Part shown: one piece after another, positions 37,382 through 46,301 of the stretch | Layout: every line of letters starts with the position of its first letter | Numbering within the stretch: position 1 is the stretch's first letter | Assembly: GCA_913057905.1 (NCBI GenBank) | Contig: CAJXPB010000001.1 | Span: forward strand, 558,001-622,000 | Direction of reading: 5' to 3' | DNA length: 64,000 nucleotides | From: an uncultured Pseudomonadota bacterium | GTDB lineage: Bacteria; Myxococcota_A; Bradymonadia; Bradymonadales; Bradymonadaceae | Made by a program: the position numbers and the translations under genes | Notes under the pieces: generated by a model | Databases searched by the model: none | What the model saw: only the letters and a program-made list of their open reading frames with translations | What the model was told of the DNA's origin: nothing

Positions 37382-40141
37382 ATGGTTGTCCGTAGCTCGA
37401 TATTCTTTGGCTCAATTGCGCTCGTACTCACCTTTTTCGCCGCATGTAGTGGTTCGACCGACGGTGAGACGGAATCCCGGACGCGTACTCAACTCGCGTC
37501 CGGCCAATGCTCGGCTTCGAACCCCTGTGGAGATGGCTCCACGTGCTATTACGAGTCCTGCAATGAACCCGGACAATGTATTGAGATCGATCCGGCCCAG
37601 GCGACAGAGTGTTCCAACGACGGAATCTCGCCGGTCTACGGGTGCAACTGTCGAGTTTACTCGAACGAGTGCTACGCTCAGCTAGCCGGAGTCGGCGTCG
37701 TCGAGACGTCGGAGTGCCTCTCCCCGTGCGATGATGGCGAGTGCGTCACCACATGTAATGATGGCGACGACTGCAGTGCAGGCAACTTCTGCGAACGCCC
37801 ACCGGGCTCTGGCTGCTCAGACCAAGGCGTCTGCACGGAGATCCCCGATGGATGCCCCGATGACCTCCGCCCAGTCTGCGGGTGCGACGACGAAGAATAC
37901 GACAACTCCTGCCTCGCGAACCAGGCAGGCGTATCCACCGCAGCATCTGTGTCGTGTATGGATGAGCCGGACCCATACCCTGAATTCTGCATGAGCAATG
38001 CAGATTGCGCACCCGACGCGTTCTGCTCGTCGATGCTCGGATGCAACGGGTTCGGTGTTTGCCAGGAACGCCCGACGGACTGCTCGGGTGAATCTACTTC
38101 GACCGCTTGCGGTTGTGACGGACGCATCTACTCAAGCGCCTGTGAAGCCGCAAGTCAGGGCGTCAGGACATCGGACCTTTGCCTCACCGATTGCTTGCTC
38201 TGCGATTTTGGATTTGAAAATGCCTGTAATCTGGACTCCGACGGCTCCGAAGACACCCAATCCGGCCAGACGAGGGCTCGCGTCGAATGGGGGAATTCCG
38301 GCGTTCTCGTACCCGGTGTCGATGCTCAGCTCTTTAAATGGCCGCCTCCAGATACCACTGGGAGCGACCTACCCAGCTGGAATTGGCCAGACAAATCGAT
38401 AACTCTCGAGGACTACTACTCGCGCACCGCCTCCAATACGAATCTGCAAGACAACCTATACTATGATCTCTACACAGGTGCCTGCATGGACGGTCCCGGG
38501 CGATCGTCGGTCGACTCCGACGATTGGTACCGAATCGAGATGAGAAAAGACGGCTACGAGCCATACTTCAACTACCTGTACCACGAGTATGACGAGGAGT
38601 GTTTCGTCGACGACTGGGGAGGCTACTGTTCGGCGGTCCAATGTCAGGCACTCCCGGACGAAAAGCTACTCGACTGCCTCGATTGGGGAACATTCAAGGT
38701 CTGGCCACACGATGAGAAGCGCGAAAAACTCCCCGATCTGTTCGTCGATCGGCGCGAGTTTAAAGAGGGAGGCGACCGTACACTGGAGTGCGCTGTGATG
38801 AATCCGAATACGCAAGGCGACGATGCCTCTTCGCTCGATAGGGATGAGATGGACCTGATCTCGCTCCGCGTCGGCACCTCCGTGGCGAACGTGGGGAGCG
38901 GCCCGCTTCACGTCGAACAGGCCGCGCCCGGCGACAGGGCAGGCCGTTGCGCCGACGGAGCATGGCCCTGCCCCGACGGCTTCGAATGTGGGGGCACTTA
39001 CTGTCTCGCCGAGTCCTGCGGAACTGACGGCGACTGTCCCGAAGACATGGAGTGCGGCTCCGACGGAGCGTGTCAACTGCCCACCTGCACCTCCAATTCC
39101 GATTGCTGCGACGCGCAGGGCAACTGCGCCGGGGACAGCCGCTCATGCCAGTACTCGGGTACCTGCGAGCCGTATTACAGGGTCCGTGGGCCAGAAGAGT
39201 CTATCGTCTGCGAGTTCGACGAGGATTGTCGCTACCGCGAAAACGAATGCAACAACGGGGACTGTGAGCATACCGACTGTCAAAGTGACTCGGATTGCTA
39301 CGGAGACTTCGTCTGCCATCCCGACGGCGACGAACGCCACTGTGCACTAGTGGAAGACCAAAACGTAACCTGTTCCACCGATTCGGAGTGTAGCTCCGGC
39401 ACATGCAACCTCGACACAAGCGAAGGAGTCTGTGAGCCGACGACCCGTCAGGTCATCGAAACGGTCGAGCAAACCGAACCGTCCTGGATCGAAGTCGCGC
39501 CGAGACGGGTTTCGTTGGATAACTCCTTCACTTTCCACTACGCCCACGATCACACGCACGTTGATGGATTTGCCAAACTCACGCTCCGTAAAATCTCCAC
39601 GGACACGAAAGTCGGAAACGGACAAAAAATCTCATTCTGTATGATGGACTCCCAGGATTTCGACATTGAGATCAAAAAGGAAGTTCGCGACGACCCCGAC
39701 GGCACCTGGAGAAACCAAGGGGGCCCAGATCCCTGCTTCTCCGCACAGGGGATCTCGCCGGGGTACAAAGACGTATATGAATCGAGCCTCCCCGGGCAGG
39801 CGGTCCTTCTGGGTACGCCCTCGACGGTTCAGTCCGAGCTTGCCGACGAAGATCTCGAAATCAAAGTCGAAGCTGACCCCGGGCAATACTTTGTTGAGCG
39901 GACCAGAGCCAACAACACCGCCTCCGCCCTGTACACGGTGCCGGTTTGGTCCTCCAGCGGCTTTTGCGAGGCCACACGAGACTGTCGTGACTATCCCTTC
40001 GACACTAGGGGCGGACAAGATGACGAAAACATAAAGAAAAACCGGATCTGTGAGCGCTACGCCGGCTACTATTGCAGAGAGGTTGGTTGGGAGAGTTGGT
40101 GCGACGATTATCCTCCCAGAGCTGTAGGACAAAAACCGTGA
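37382..40141 (+). CDS. Lipoprotein with Kazal-like modules and a lysyl-oxidase-like copper domain
   Basis: ATG 37382 gives 919 residues with a lipoprotein signal (lipobox FAAC, Cys22); ATG 37364 is an alternative. Residues about 35-280 hold three Cys-rich modules, each with a Kazal-like core: PVYGCNCRVYSNEC, PVCGCDDEEYDNSC, TACGCDGRIYSSAC. A lysyl-oxidase-like domain then begins at LPDLFVDRREF and LRVGTSVANVGSGPLHVEQ. It is interrupted by a Cys-rich insert (CPEDMECG..., CCDAQGNC) and resumes with the copper motif HDHTHVDGF (His722, 724, 726), GQKISFCMMDS (Lys749), QGISPGYKDVYESSLPGQ (Tyr799) and VERTRANNTAS. The His triad and the Lys/Tyr positions of the lysyl tyrosylquinone cofactor appear conserved. 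It would act at the cell surface, possibly oxidising protein amines. Codon use looks less GC-biased than in neighbours. Confidence 0.8.
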   Translation: MVVRSSIFFGSIALVLTFFAACSGSTDGETESRTRTQLASGQCSASNPCGDGSTCYYESCNEPGQCIEIDPAQATECSNDGISPVYGCNCRVYSNECYAQLAGVGVVETSECLSPCDDGECVTTCNDGDDCSAGNFCERPPGSGCSDQGVCTEIPDGCPDDLRPVCGCDDEEYDNSCLANQAGVSTAASVSCMDEPDPYPEFCMSNADCAPDAFCSSMLGCNGFGVCQERPTDCSGESTSTACGCDGRIYSSACEAASQGVRTSDLCLTDCLLCDFGFENACNLDSDGSEDTQSGQTRARVEWGNSGVLVPGVDAQLFKWPPPDTTGSDLPSWNWPDKSITLEDYYSRTASNTNLQDNLYYDLYTGACMDGPGRSSVDSDDWYRIEMRKDGYEPYFNYLYHEYDEECFVDDWGGYCSAVQCQALPDEKLLDCLDWGTFKVWPHDEKREKLPDLFVDRREFKEGGDRTLECAVMNPNTQGDDASSLDRDEMDLISLRVGTSVANVGSGPLHVEQAAPGDRAGRCADGAWPCPDGFECGGTYCLAESCGTDGDCPEDMECGSDGACQLPTCTSNSDCCDAQGNCAGDSRSCQYSGTCEPYYRVRGPEESIVCEFDEDCRYRENECNNGDCEHTDCQSDSDCYGDFVCHPDGDERHCALVEDQNVTCSTDSECSSGTCNLDTSEGVCEPTTRQVIETVEQTEPSWIEVAPRRVSLDNSFTFHYAHDHTHVDGFAKLTLRKISTDTKVGNGQKISFCMMDSQDFDIEIKKEVRDDPDGTWRNQGGPDPCFSAQGISPGYKDVYESSLPGQAVLLGTPSTVQSELADEDLEIKVEADPGQYFVERTRANNTASALYTVPVWSSSGFCEATRDCRDYPFDTRGGQDDENIKKNRICERYAGYYCREVGWESWCDDYPPRAVGQKP

Positions 40142-41019
40142 GACAGTCCCCCATCCATTCCCTAATACTCCTGCTCCTCCTCGCCGGTTGCCCCGGAGAG
40201 CCTCCGAGCTCTCCGGACGGCTGGGGGTTTGACCGTGATGCGACGGTCGACACCGGCGATTCTGGGGACGCTTGGGATGATCGCGACGCCTCGGATACGT
40301 CCGACACGCGGGATGCGCTCGACACCTCGGAGTGCGGCGAATGCGAGACGGGCCAATACTGCAGCCCTCGCGGTCGATGCGAACCGCTCCGGAGGTGTGA
40401 TAACCGAAACCATGCCCTCTGCCCGCCCGGTCACTGGTGCGACCACGATGACGGCGTCTGCAGACCAAGCCGGGGAAAAGCGGTCGGAGCACCCTGCGAA
40501 GAGAGCTACGAGTGTGCCTCCGGTAAGTGCGATGCGACCGGAGAGGGATGTGTTCGGACCTGCCTCTCCGATGCCGACTGTCCGGCCTCAGACGAGATGT
40601 GTGGCTACGCGCAGACGGTCCAGCAAACTTGCTCCGAATACAATACCTGCAGTGTCTCCTGTTCAAAATATCAGGTCTGCCACTACGGGGAAGAGTGCCG
40701 CCCGTCGTTCTGCTACCGAACGGCGGACTGCCCCAAAGGAGATTGTCTGATGTACCCCGGAAAGTGGGGAAACCGAGACCGGCTCGGCCAGTGCAACGTC
40801 CAGGGCGAGTCACTGTGTGAGGGCTACGAGTTTCGCATCGCCGAAGACGATCCCTACTGCCGACTTCCCATCGACTGCTGGGGCATCTACGGCGATGTCG
40901 AGGACCCGTGCCCGGAGGGCTACGAGTGCGTCAACGACGGCAATACCACAAACAGCCCGAGCGCTACCGAGTGGTGCGCCCGCCGGGTGACCGAAGGCGA
41001 GTGGTCGCGCCCGGACTGA
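40138..41019 (+). CDS. Cys-rich lipoprotein coupled to the lysyl-oxidase-like gene
   Basis: The GTG start at 40138 overlaps the preceding stop (GTGA). The 293-residue product opens MRQSPIHSLILLLLLAGC, with lipobox Cys18. An acidic Asp/Thr/Ser spacer (ATVDTGDSGDAWDDRDASD) follows, then more than 25 Cys in short repeats such as ECETGQYCSPRGRCEP, CPPGHWCDHDDGVC, CEESYECASGKCD and DADCPASDEMCG. These resemble the disulfide-rich stalk modules common in myxobacterial surface lipoproteins. No catalytic motif is visible. Coupling to the upstream gene suggests joint function at the cell surface. Confidence 0.8.
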   Translation: MRQSPIHSLILLLLLAGCPGEPPSSPDGWGFDRDATVDTGDSGDAWDDRDASDTSDTRDALDTSECGECETGQYCSPRGRCEPLRRCDNRNHALCPPGHWCDHDDGVCRPSRGKAVGAPCEESYECASGKCDATGEGCVRTCLSDADCPASDEMCGYAQTVQQTCSEYNTCSVSCSKYQVCHYGEECRPSFCYRTADCPKGDCLMYPGKWGNRDRLGQCNVQGESLCEGYEFRIAEDDPYCRLPIDCWGIYGDVEDPCPEGYECVNDGNTTNSPSATEWCARRVTEGEWSRPD

Positions 41020-41060
41020 CCCCTGGTGAGAGGGCATTTTTCTAATCAGGTTCGGCGCAT

Positions 41061-41250
41061 CTACTCCGCCACCATCTCCACGGCGGTGGTTTGTCCCGCC
41101 CGAATACGTACGACCTGCTTGCCCACCGACCGCTCGCCCTGTCGCATCTCCAGCGTGTGGCGGCCGGTGGGCAATTCGGTGCGGATGCGGCTTCCCCGGC
41201 CCAGACGCTTCCCGTCGACGAAGAGGTCACCCCATGGGATGAGGGTCGCC
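41061..41250. repeat. Direct repeat, right copy (3' end of the PEGA kinase gene)
   Basis: This is the partner of 36891-37080 at an offset of 4,170 bp. It is the coding end of the intact kinase, minus strand. Together the two copies flank the Kazal/lysyl-oxidase and Cys-rich lipoprotein genes. Confidence 0.85.
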
Positions 41251-42737
41251 TGAACGATACCGGTGGCAGGAGTCTCCGGTCGGGTGGGCTGTCTTTTTTC
41301 GGCTGACTTCGTCCGTGCAGCCGTCGCCGCGTCGTCAGCGGACGTCTCAGCTCTGGTGGCGGCCAAGTCGCGTGCGGCGACTGCCGACTGCACGGCTTCG
41401 GCAAACTCGGCAGATAGCGCCGGCTTCGGCGAGTCCGGCTCCGGCTTGTTGACCGGCGCCGACTCCGAAGACGACTCCGGCCGGGAGGGCTCTTTCGGCA
41501 CCGAGTCAGTCTCGGCAGGCGAGTCGGGCTGTCGGTCCTGCGCCACGCCGAACTCCCGAGGCTGTGGCTCGCCAGGCGAGCTGCTCATTGCAGTACTCCC
41601 CAGGCCGACCAGGGCCAGGCTCACCCCGAGAACGGCGAAGGTCACGAGCGGTCGAATCGAATAAGGGCGCGGGGGTGAGGGCGGCCCGTCGACGGTCTGG
41701 CCGGCGGCGGCGTCGAGGGCCACCGTCGCCAACGTGGATCCCTGGTCGGGCCTGACGGCCGGCGTCGTCATTCGGGTAGCCTGCAACGACGCGGATGGTG
41801 ACTGACCGGACCCTTCGGCCGGCGTATTCGACGCCGGGACCAGCCCGACTCCCGGACCCTCCGGAATCTCACCGTCGAAGGCACCGCGCAGAGCCTCCGC
41901 AAAGGCGGCCATGGTCTCAAAGCGCGCCTCGGGGGCCTTGGCGAGCGCCTTCAACAGCACGGCATCGAAGAGTCGCGGCAGATCGAGTTGCGGCTTGAGC
42001 GCGCTGAGTGCCGGGGCCGATTCGGTCAGGTGTCGGCTCGCTGCTTCCAGGGTCGACGCACCTCGAAACGGGGTCTCTCCGGTCAACATGTAGTAGACCG
42101 TCACGGCCAGGGCGTACTGGTCGCATCGCCCGTCGATGTCGGCGGATCTGATTTGCTCGGGCGCCATGAAGGTCGGGGTTCCGATCATCATGCCCGTCGC
42201 CGTCAGCTCTCGGTCTTCGGCGGTCGGGCCCAGGGCCTTGGCGATCCCAAAGTCGATGACTTTGACGAAATCCTTTCGCCCACCTCGACGGGTCAGCATG
42301 ATGTTGTGGGGTTTCACGTCCCGGTGGACCATCCCCATCTCGTGGGCCTCGTCCAGACTCTCGGCTACCGCATCGACGACATCCAGGGTGGCTGCCAGCG
42401 AAAGCGGCCCACTGGTGCGGACCCGGTGCTTCAGCGAGACCCCCTCGAGTAGCTCCATGACAAGGAAGACGACACCAAGGTCGTCGTCACGACCGTAATC
42501 AAAGATCCGAACGGTATGGGGATGCTTCAGCCGCGCCGTCATCCGCGCTTCGTTCTCGAAGCGTTCCAGGGAGGTTTCGTCGTCACACAGCGACGGGGAC
42601 AGGACCTTGACCGCACAGGGGCGCTGCACCGAAAGCTGCATCGCCTCGAAGACCGCGCCGTACCCGCCGGTTCCGATGAGCGACTCCAACGCGTAGCGTC
42701 CATCCAGGTGTTCTCCAGCCAACTCTTCCAATTTCAC
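41061..42737 (-). CDS. Membrane Ser/Thr protein kinase with C-terminal PEGA-like domain
   Basis: GTG 42737 is chosen because GGGGG lies just upstream and the kinase domain then starts promptly; a longer frame from 42788 is less likely. The 558-residue protein has an intact Hanks kinase domain: GTGGYG (22-27), Lys44 in CAVKVL, HRDVKPHN with Asp140, IDFG with Asp162, and GTPTFMAPEQI. A linker, one transmembrane helix (VTFAVLGVSLALVGLGSTA) and a Pro/Ser/Ala-rich extracytoplasmic stretch follow. The last 60 residues are a PEGA-like domain (WGDLFVDGKRLGRGSRIRT). It is predicted to be an active transmembrane kinase with an external sensor. The gene lies 75 bp downstream of the transglutaminase gene, same strand. 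Confidence 0.93.
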   Translation of the reverse strand: MKLEELAGEHLDGRYALESLIGTGGYGAVFEAMQLSVQRPCAVKVLSPSLCDDETSLERFENEARMTARLKHPHTVRIFDYGRDDDLGVVFLVMELLEGVSLKHRVRTSGPLSLAATLDVVDAVAESLDEAHEMGMVHRDVKPHNIMLTRRGGRKDFVKVIDFGIAKALGPTAEDRELTATGMMIGTPTFMAPEQIRSADIDGRCDQYALAVTVYYMLTGETPFRGASTLEAASRHLTESAPALSALKPQLDLPRLFDAVLLKALAKAPEARFETMAAFAEALRGAFDGEIPEGPGVGLVPASNTPAEGSGQSPSASLQATRMTTPAVRPDQGSTLATVALDAAAGQTVDGPPSPPRPYSIRPLVTFAVLGVSLALVGLGSTAMSSSPGEPQPREFGVAQDRQPDSPAETDSVPKEPSRPESSSESAPVNKPEPDSPKPALSAEFAEAVQSAVAARDLAATRAETSADDAATAARTKSAEKRQPTRPETPATGIVQATLIPWGDLFVDGKRLGRGSRIRTELPTGRHTLEMRQGERSVGKQVVRIRAGQTTAVEMVAE

Positions 42738-42812
42738 GGCAACCCCCTGCAACCTGTCTTCGGTGAATTCCTCAGGAGGATACCACAACCGGACAGGCCC
42801 GCCCAGAGCCAG

Positions 42813-44672
42813 TCAGCGAGCGATGCTCGGGGCGTTCGATTCGTCGCCGGAAAACCGTGCCACCAGACTCCAACGGCCGATGGACGTCGACTCCGGAATC
42901 GCCACGGTCGTGCTCCAGCGACCTCGGGAATCGGTCGTCACCGTGGCCAGCTCACGCATCGACTCGGCGGTCCGAGACCCGGGGGAACCGATGAGGATCC
43001 GTACGGTCCGATCCGGTAGGGGAGCGCCAGTCTGGGTGCGAAGTCGACCCGACAGCTCCACATTCGAGCCGCGCATGACGGTCTGGCGATCCGCAGTCAT
43101 CGTCAGCCGGGTCGGCACAGATGGACCCGGGCCGTCGGACCTGTCGCCACCGCTGGAGAACTCCTCCGGCAAACTTTCGCCTTGGCGACCGTCCGACTGT
43201 TGGCGTTGCTGAGCAGCCTCGCGCTCCACCTGCTGTTGCTGTTGCATCTGGGCTCGAGACCTGGTTCCCGCATCGCCGGTCTGAGCATTCATCGACTCGG
43301 AAGCCTCGCTCTGGGCGGCTTCTCCCTGAGCCGGCTCACCGTCACTCGAATCGGCGGACTCGGAGCTGGCCTCAGCAGCGCCTTCACCTGCTTCCCCTTC
43401 GGCGCCACCGCGGGCTTGCTCCAACGCGGCGTCGAAGCGCGGCGGCGTCGGGAGATTCTCGAATCCTCCGCGCCGGTGCAGGGTGCTGGACCGATTCCCT
43501 CGGTAGGCGATGTCCCGTGCAGCTCCCCCGAGGTCGACGCGTCGCCAGCCTCCCCGCGGCCACCACACCTCGATGAAGGCGTGGGCCTCGTTGGAGACGT
43601 AACGAGTGGGAATGCCCAGAGAGGCCGCCGTGATCACAAAGGCGAGGCTTCGATGGCGACAGACCCCGACCTGTCGCGTCGCGATGGTGCGGTAGAGATC
43701 TCCGGCCGACTCGGCTTCGGTAAGGGCCCGGGTCTCGAAATTGCGAAAGTAGCGGACGAGTTCACGGACGACCTCGCCGGGCGACTGCTCCCGGGAAACC
43801 CCGACGAGCTCGGCGACGTCTCGGGCCACCGGACGCGCACGGTCCGGCAGACGCGTCGGAGATCGGTCGAAATCGGCCCAGGAGACCTCGTCGTCGAATT
43901 CACCCTCGAAATAGAAGTGTGGGGCTGCCACTCGCATCGCGACTCGGACCAATCCGTCCGAATCGATCCGAAGATACCAGTTTCCCGCCTGGTCACGAGC
44001 GGGCTGCACACCGACGTCGGGTTCAGCGTGGACCTCGAGGACCCGTTGTCCCGGGGCCACGCTCGGAACGGGATGCAGGGAGCCGGCCTCCGCGCGGATC
44101 AAAAATGTACCCCAGAAGGTGTCTTCATTGTCCCTGGCCTCTCCACCGACCGGCACACGACGGACGTCCCCACGGCCCGCCGTCATCTGATACCCCCCGC
44201 TATCGGAGACGGCGATGCGGTCCTGGGAGACATCTCGTTTGTAGGGGTAGACGGAGGGATCGAAGGTGGCGTGGTAATTCAGCGGGTCGACGGTATCGGT
44301 CTTGTCGTCCAGCAGCGTGGCCCCACCGCCCGGCGACGCGGGACCGTACGGTTGGGCGGTCCCCTCGACCGGGCCCCGGGGCCCGCGAATTACCTCGCCA
44401 CTCCCGCGGTCTAAGGTCAGGTCCGGCGCCCGCGTCGCTGAATTCGACTGCCGGCTCGGCGGTGCGCCTCCACGCGCCGGTCCATCACCCTCGCCAATGG
44501 CTCCGGTCTCGCTGGAACTGCTCGACTCCAGCTCGCCCGGTTCGACGTACTCGTGCAGGATCAGATCATCGCTCTGGGCTCGCAATTCCGCGGGTAACAG
44601 AGCGCACACGGCCACGATACTCACTAGCGTCAACAAAGACGCACCCGAACCGGATGTCGAAAAGAGTTGCAA
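42813..44672 (-). CDS. Exported transglutaminase-like protein with C-terminal Ig-like domain
   Basis: The 619-residue product has a signal peptide (LLTLVSIVAVCALLPAELRAQ). A beta-rich region about 170-260 is followed by a transglutaminase core with Cys338 in QVGVCRHRSLAF, His in NEAHAFIEVWW, and Asp in RRVDLGGAARD. A low-complexity Glu/Ala/Ser/Gln stretch leads to a C-terminal Ig-like domain (RLTMTADRQTVMRGSNVELSG, DSRGRWSTTVAIPE) typical of exported proteins. It probably acts in the periplasm or outside the cell as a transglutaminase or protease-like enzyme. It differs from the membrane-embedded DUF3488 type at 22832 and is not a copy of it. Confidence 0.85.
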   Translation of the reverse strand: MQLFSTSGSGASLLTLVSIVAVCALLPAELRAQSDDLILHEYVEPGELESSSSSETGAIGEGDGPARGGAPPSRQSNSATRAPDLTLDRGSGEVIRGPRGPVEGTAQPYGPASPGGGATLLDDKTDTVDPLNYHATFDPSVYPYKRDVSQDRIAVSDSGGYQMTAGRGDVRRVPVGGEARDNEDTFWGTFLIRAEAGSLHPVPSVAPGQRVLEVHAEPDVGVQPARDQAGNWYLRIDSDGLVRVAMRVAAPHFYFEGEFDDEVSWADFDRSPTRLPDRARPVARDVAELVGVSREQSPGEVVRELVRYFRNFETRALTEAESAGDLYRTIATRQVGVCRHRSLAFVITAASLGIPTRYVSNEAHAFIEVWWPRGGWRRVDLGGAARDIAYRGNRSSTLHRRGGFENLPTPPRFDAALEQARGGAEGEAGEGAAEASSESADSSDGEPAQGEAAQSEASESMNAQTGDAGTRSRAQMQQQQQVEREAAQQRQQSDGRQGESLPEEFSSGGDRSDGPGPSVPTRLTMTADRQTVMRGSNVELSGRLRTQTGAPLPDRTVRILIGSPGSRTAESMRELATVTTDSRGRWSTTVAIPESTSIGRWSLVARFSGDESNAPSIAR

Positions 44673-44735
44673 AGAGGCGCTGGTGTGCGGGAAGGCGAGA
44701 CACTCAGTGCGTCAGAACGTGAATCCGGGCCGCGA

Positions 44736-46298
44736 TCATTCCCCGGATGCGGGAACACCCGTGGTCGTCAGCAGTGCTTTGAGGTCTTGGTCGGTGAACT
44801 CGATGCCGGCCCCAAAGAAGTAGTCGCGTCGCGAGTCGTTGAAGATGTCGTCGACACCACCGTGGACGTACAGATAGTCCAGAAAGCTAAAGGACGCGAA
44901 CGTTCGAAGCCTGGGCGCACGGTCGGCGCCGAAGTCGAAGAGGTCGGCCTGGATGTCGAGCCGCTGGTCCTTCGTCAGGAGGATGTTGCCTCCGAGTCCG
45001 CCGGTGCTCTCGATGAGACCGAACCGACCGGTGAGTTTCATCCACTCGGCGATCTCGAGGCTGCGGGCGAGCTGAAAGCTGAATTTAAACGAGTCCTCGG
45101 TGGTCACCTTCGTGGTCCGGTACTGCCCGTCCTCGGCATCGGCGTCGGTCGTATTGACGTCGGTACGGACGACTTCGGTCTTTCCTCGGTAGTCGTCGAC
45201 CAGCTCGGCCATGTAGTACTTGTTCGGACCCGGTTGCAGCTTCAATTGCACGACGTTTTTTAACTGGCCGTGTTTGACGTGATATTCGCTCCTCAGTCCC
45301 ACGCTCGCCTTCAGGCGGTCGACCCGATTTGTCAGGTTTTCGACGTCTTCGAGGACCCGTTCGGTCCGGTTGGCAATCGCAGGATTGTTGACCAGTTCGC
45401 CGATCGTGCCTTCGCCCTCGTTAATCTTGTCGGAGATGTCTTGGACGTTCTGCAGGCTGTAGTTGAGTGAATCGAGCGTCGTCTGCAGGCGCGCCAACGT
45501 GCCCTTGAGCGTGCCCAGCCCCTCTTTTACGTCGCCCGAAGAGTCGCCGACGATGACCTTCACTTCGTTCATCACCGACTCGGCGTCGGCCAGGATGCGC
45601 CGAAGCGACTGGCTGCCGGTCTGGCTGAGACGACGCATCTGAGCGCTCATCTCTTCTGCGTTGGCCAGAATGCGGTCGACCTTTTTGCTATTCTGTTCGA
45701 CGAAGCCACGCGTGGCGGCCAACGTCTTCTGCAGGTCGGTCATCATCTTGTCGACCCGCTTTTGCCCTTTCTCGCCGCCGAACGCACCCGACAGCGACTG
45801 GGTGACCTGTTCAACATCTGCGGCGATCGAGTCGAGTCGCTCGAAGATCTGGGAGGGGCCCACCGGGACGGTGACATTCATGATCTGTCCGCCCTCTTCG
45901 ATCATGGGTCCCTCGGCCCCCGGCGTCACCTCAAGGAAGTAGTCACCGATGACGCTCGCCTGAGACTTCGTGACCGTCGCCCCGTTTTTCCACGTGCCAT
46001 CAGGCTGCTCGATACCCTTGTGGAGTTCGACCTGCGGCTCGATGCGCATCACCACGCGGACCTTCTCGCCCTCGAGCTGCATCTCCTCGAGCCGTCCGAC
46101 CGGGATGCCCGACATTCTGACCCGGGAATTCTCCGCCAGCCCGGTGACATCTTCGAACATCGCGTGGACTTCATAGCCCTCCGGCTGAAACAGTCCCTCG
46201 CCGCCGGTCAGCACCGTCACCATGTAGAGCATGGCGACGATACCGGCCAAAACGACCAGCCCGACTTTAAAGGGTGAAATGAAGGACTTCAGTTTCAT
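44736..46298 (-). CDS. mlaD: MlaD/MCE-family lipid-transport protein with C-terminal beta-rich domain
   Basis: The 520-residue protein starts with one transmembrane helix (VGLVVLAGIVAMLYMVTVLTG), then an MCE domain (YEVHAMFEDVTGLAENSRVRMSG, PVGRLEEMQLEGEKVRVVM). A long helical, probably coiled-coil region follows (residues about 155-320). The last 180 residues are alternating aromatic strands (VVQLKLQPGPNKYYMAELVDD, DSFKFSFQLARSLEIAEW, LRTFASFSFLDYLYVHGGVDD), resembling an outer-membrane beta-barrel. It is much longer than E. coli MlaD. It should carry phospholipid between the membranes together with MlaE, whose gene lies 3 bp upstream. Confidence 0.9.
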   Translation of the reverse strand: MKLKSFISPFKVGLVVLAGIVAMLYMVTVLTGGEGLFQPEGYEVHAMFEDVTGLAENSRVRMSGIPVGRLEEMQLEGEKVRVVMRIEPQVELHKGIEQPDGTWKNGATVTKSQASVIGDYFLEVTPGAEGPMIEEGGQIMNVTVPVGPSQIFERLDSIAADVEQVTQSLSGAFGGEKGQKRVDKMMTDLQKTLAATRGFVEQNSKKVDRILANAEEMSAQMRRLSQTGSQSLRRILADAESVMNEVKVIVGDSSGDVKEGLGTLKGTLARLQTTLDSLNYSLQNVQDISDKINEGEGTIGELVNNPAIANRTERVLEDVENLTNRVDRLKASVGLRSEYHVKHGQLKNVVQLKLQPGPNKYYMAELVDDYRGKTEVVRTDVNTTDADAEDGQYRTTKVTTEDSFKFSFQLARSLEIAEWMKLTGRFGLIESTGGLGGNILLTKDQRLDIQADLFDFGADRAPRLRTFASFSFLDYLYVHGGVDDIFNDSRRDYFFGAGIEFTDQDLKALLTTTGVPASGE

Positions 46299-46301
46299 AC
46301 C

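Noticed and set aside
36891..41250. Direct repeats as ends of a transposon
   Set aside because: No transposase or integrase is encoded between them and the repeats are coding kinase tail. Recombination between duplicated genes explains them better.
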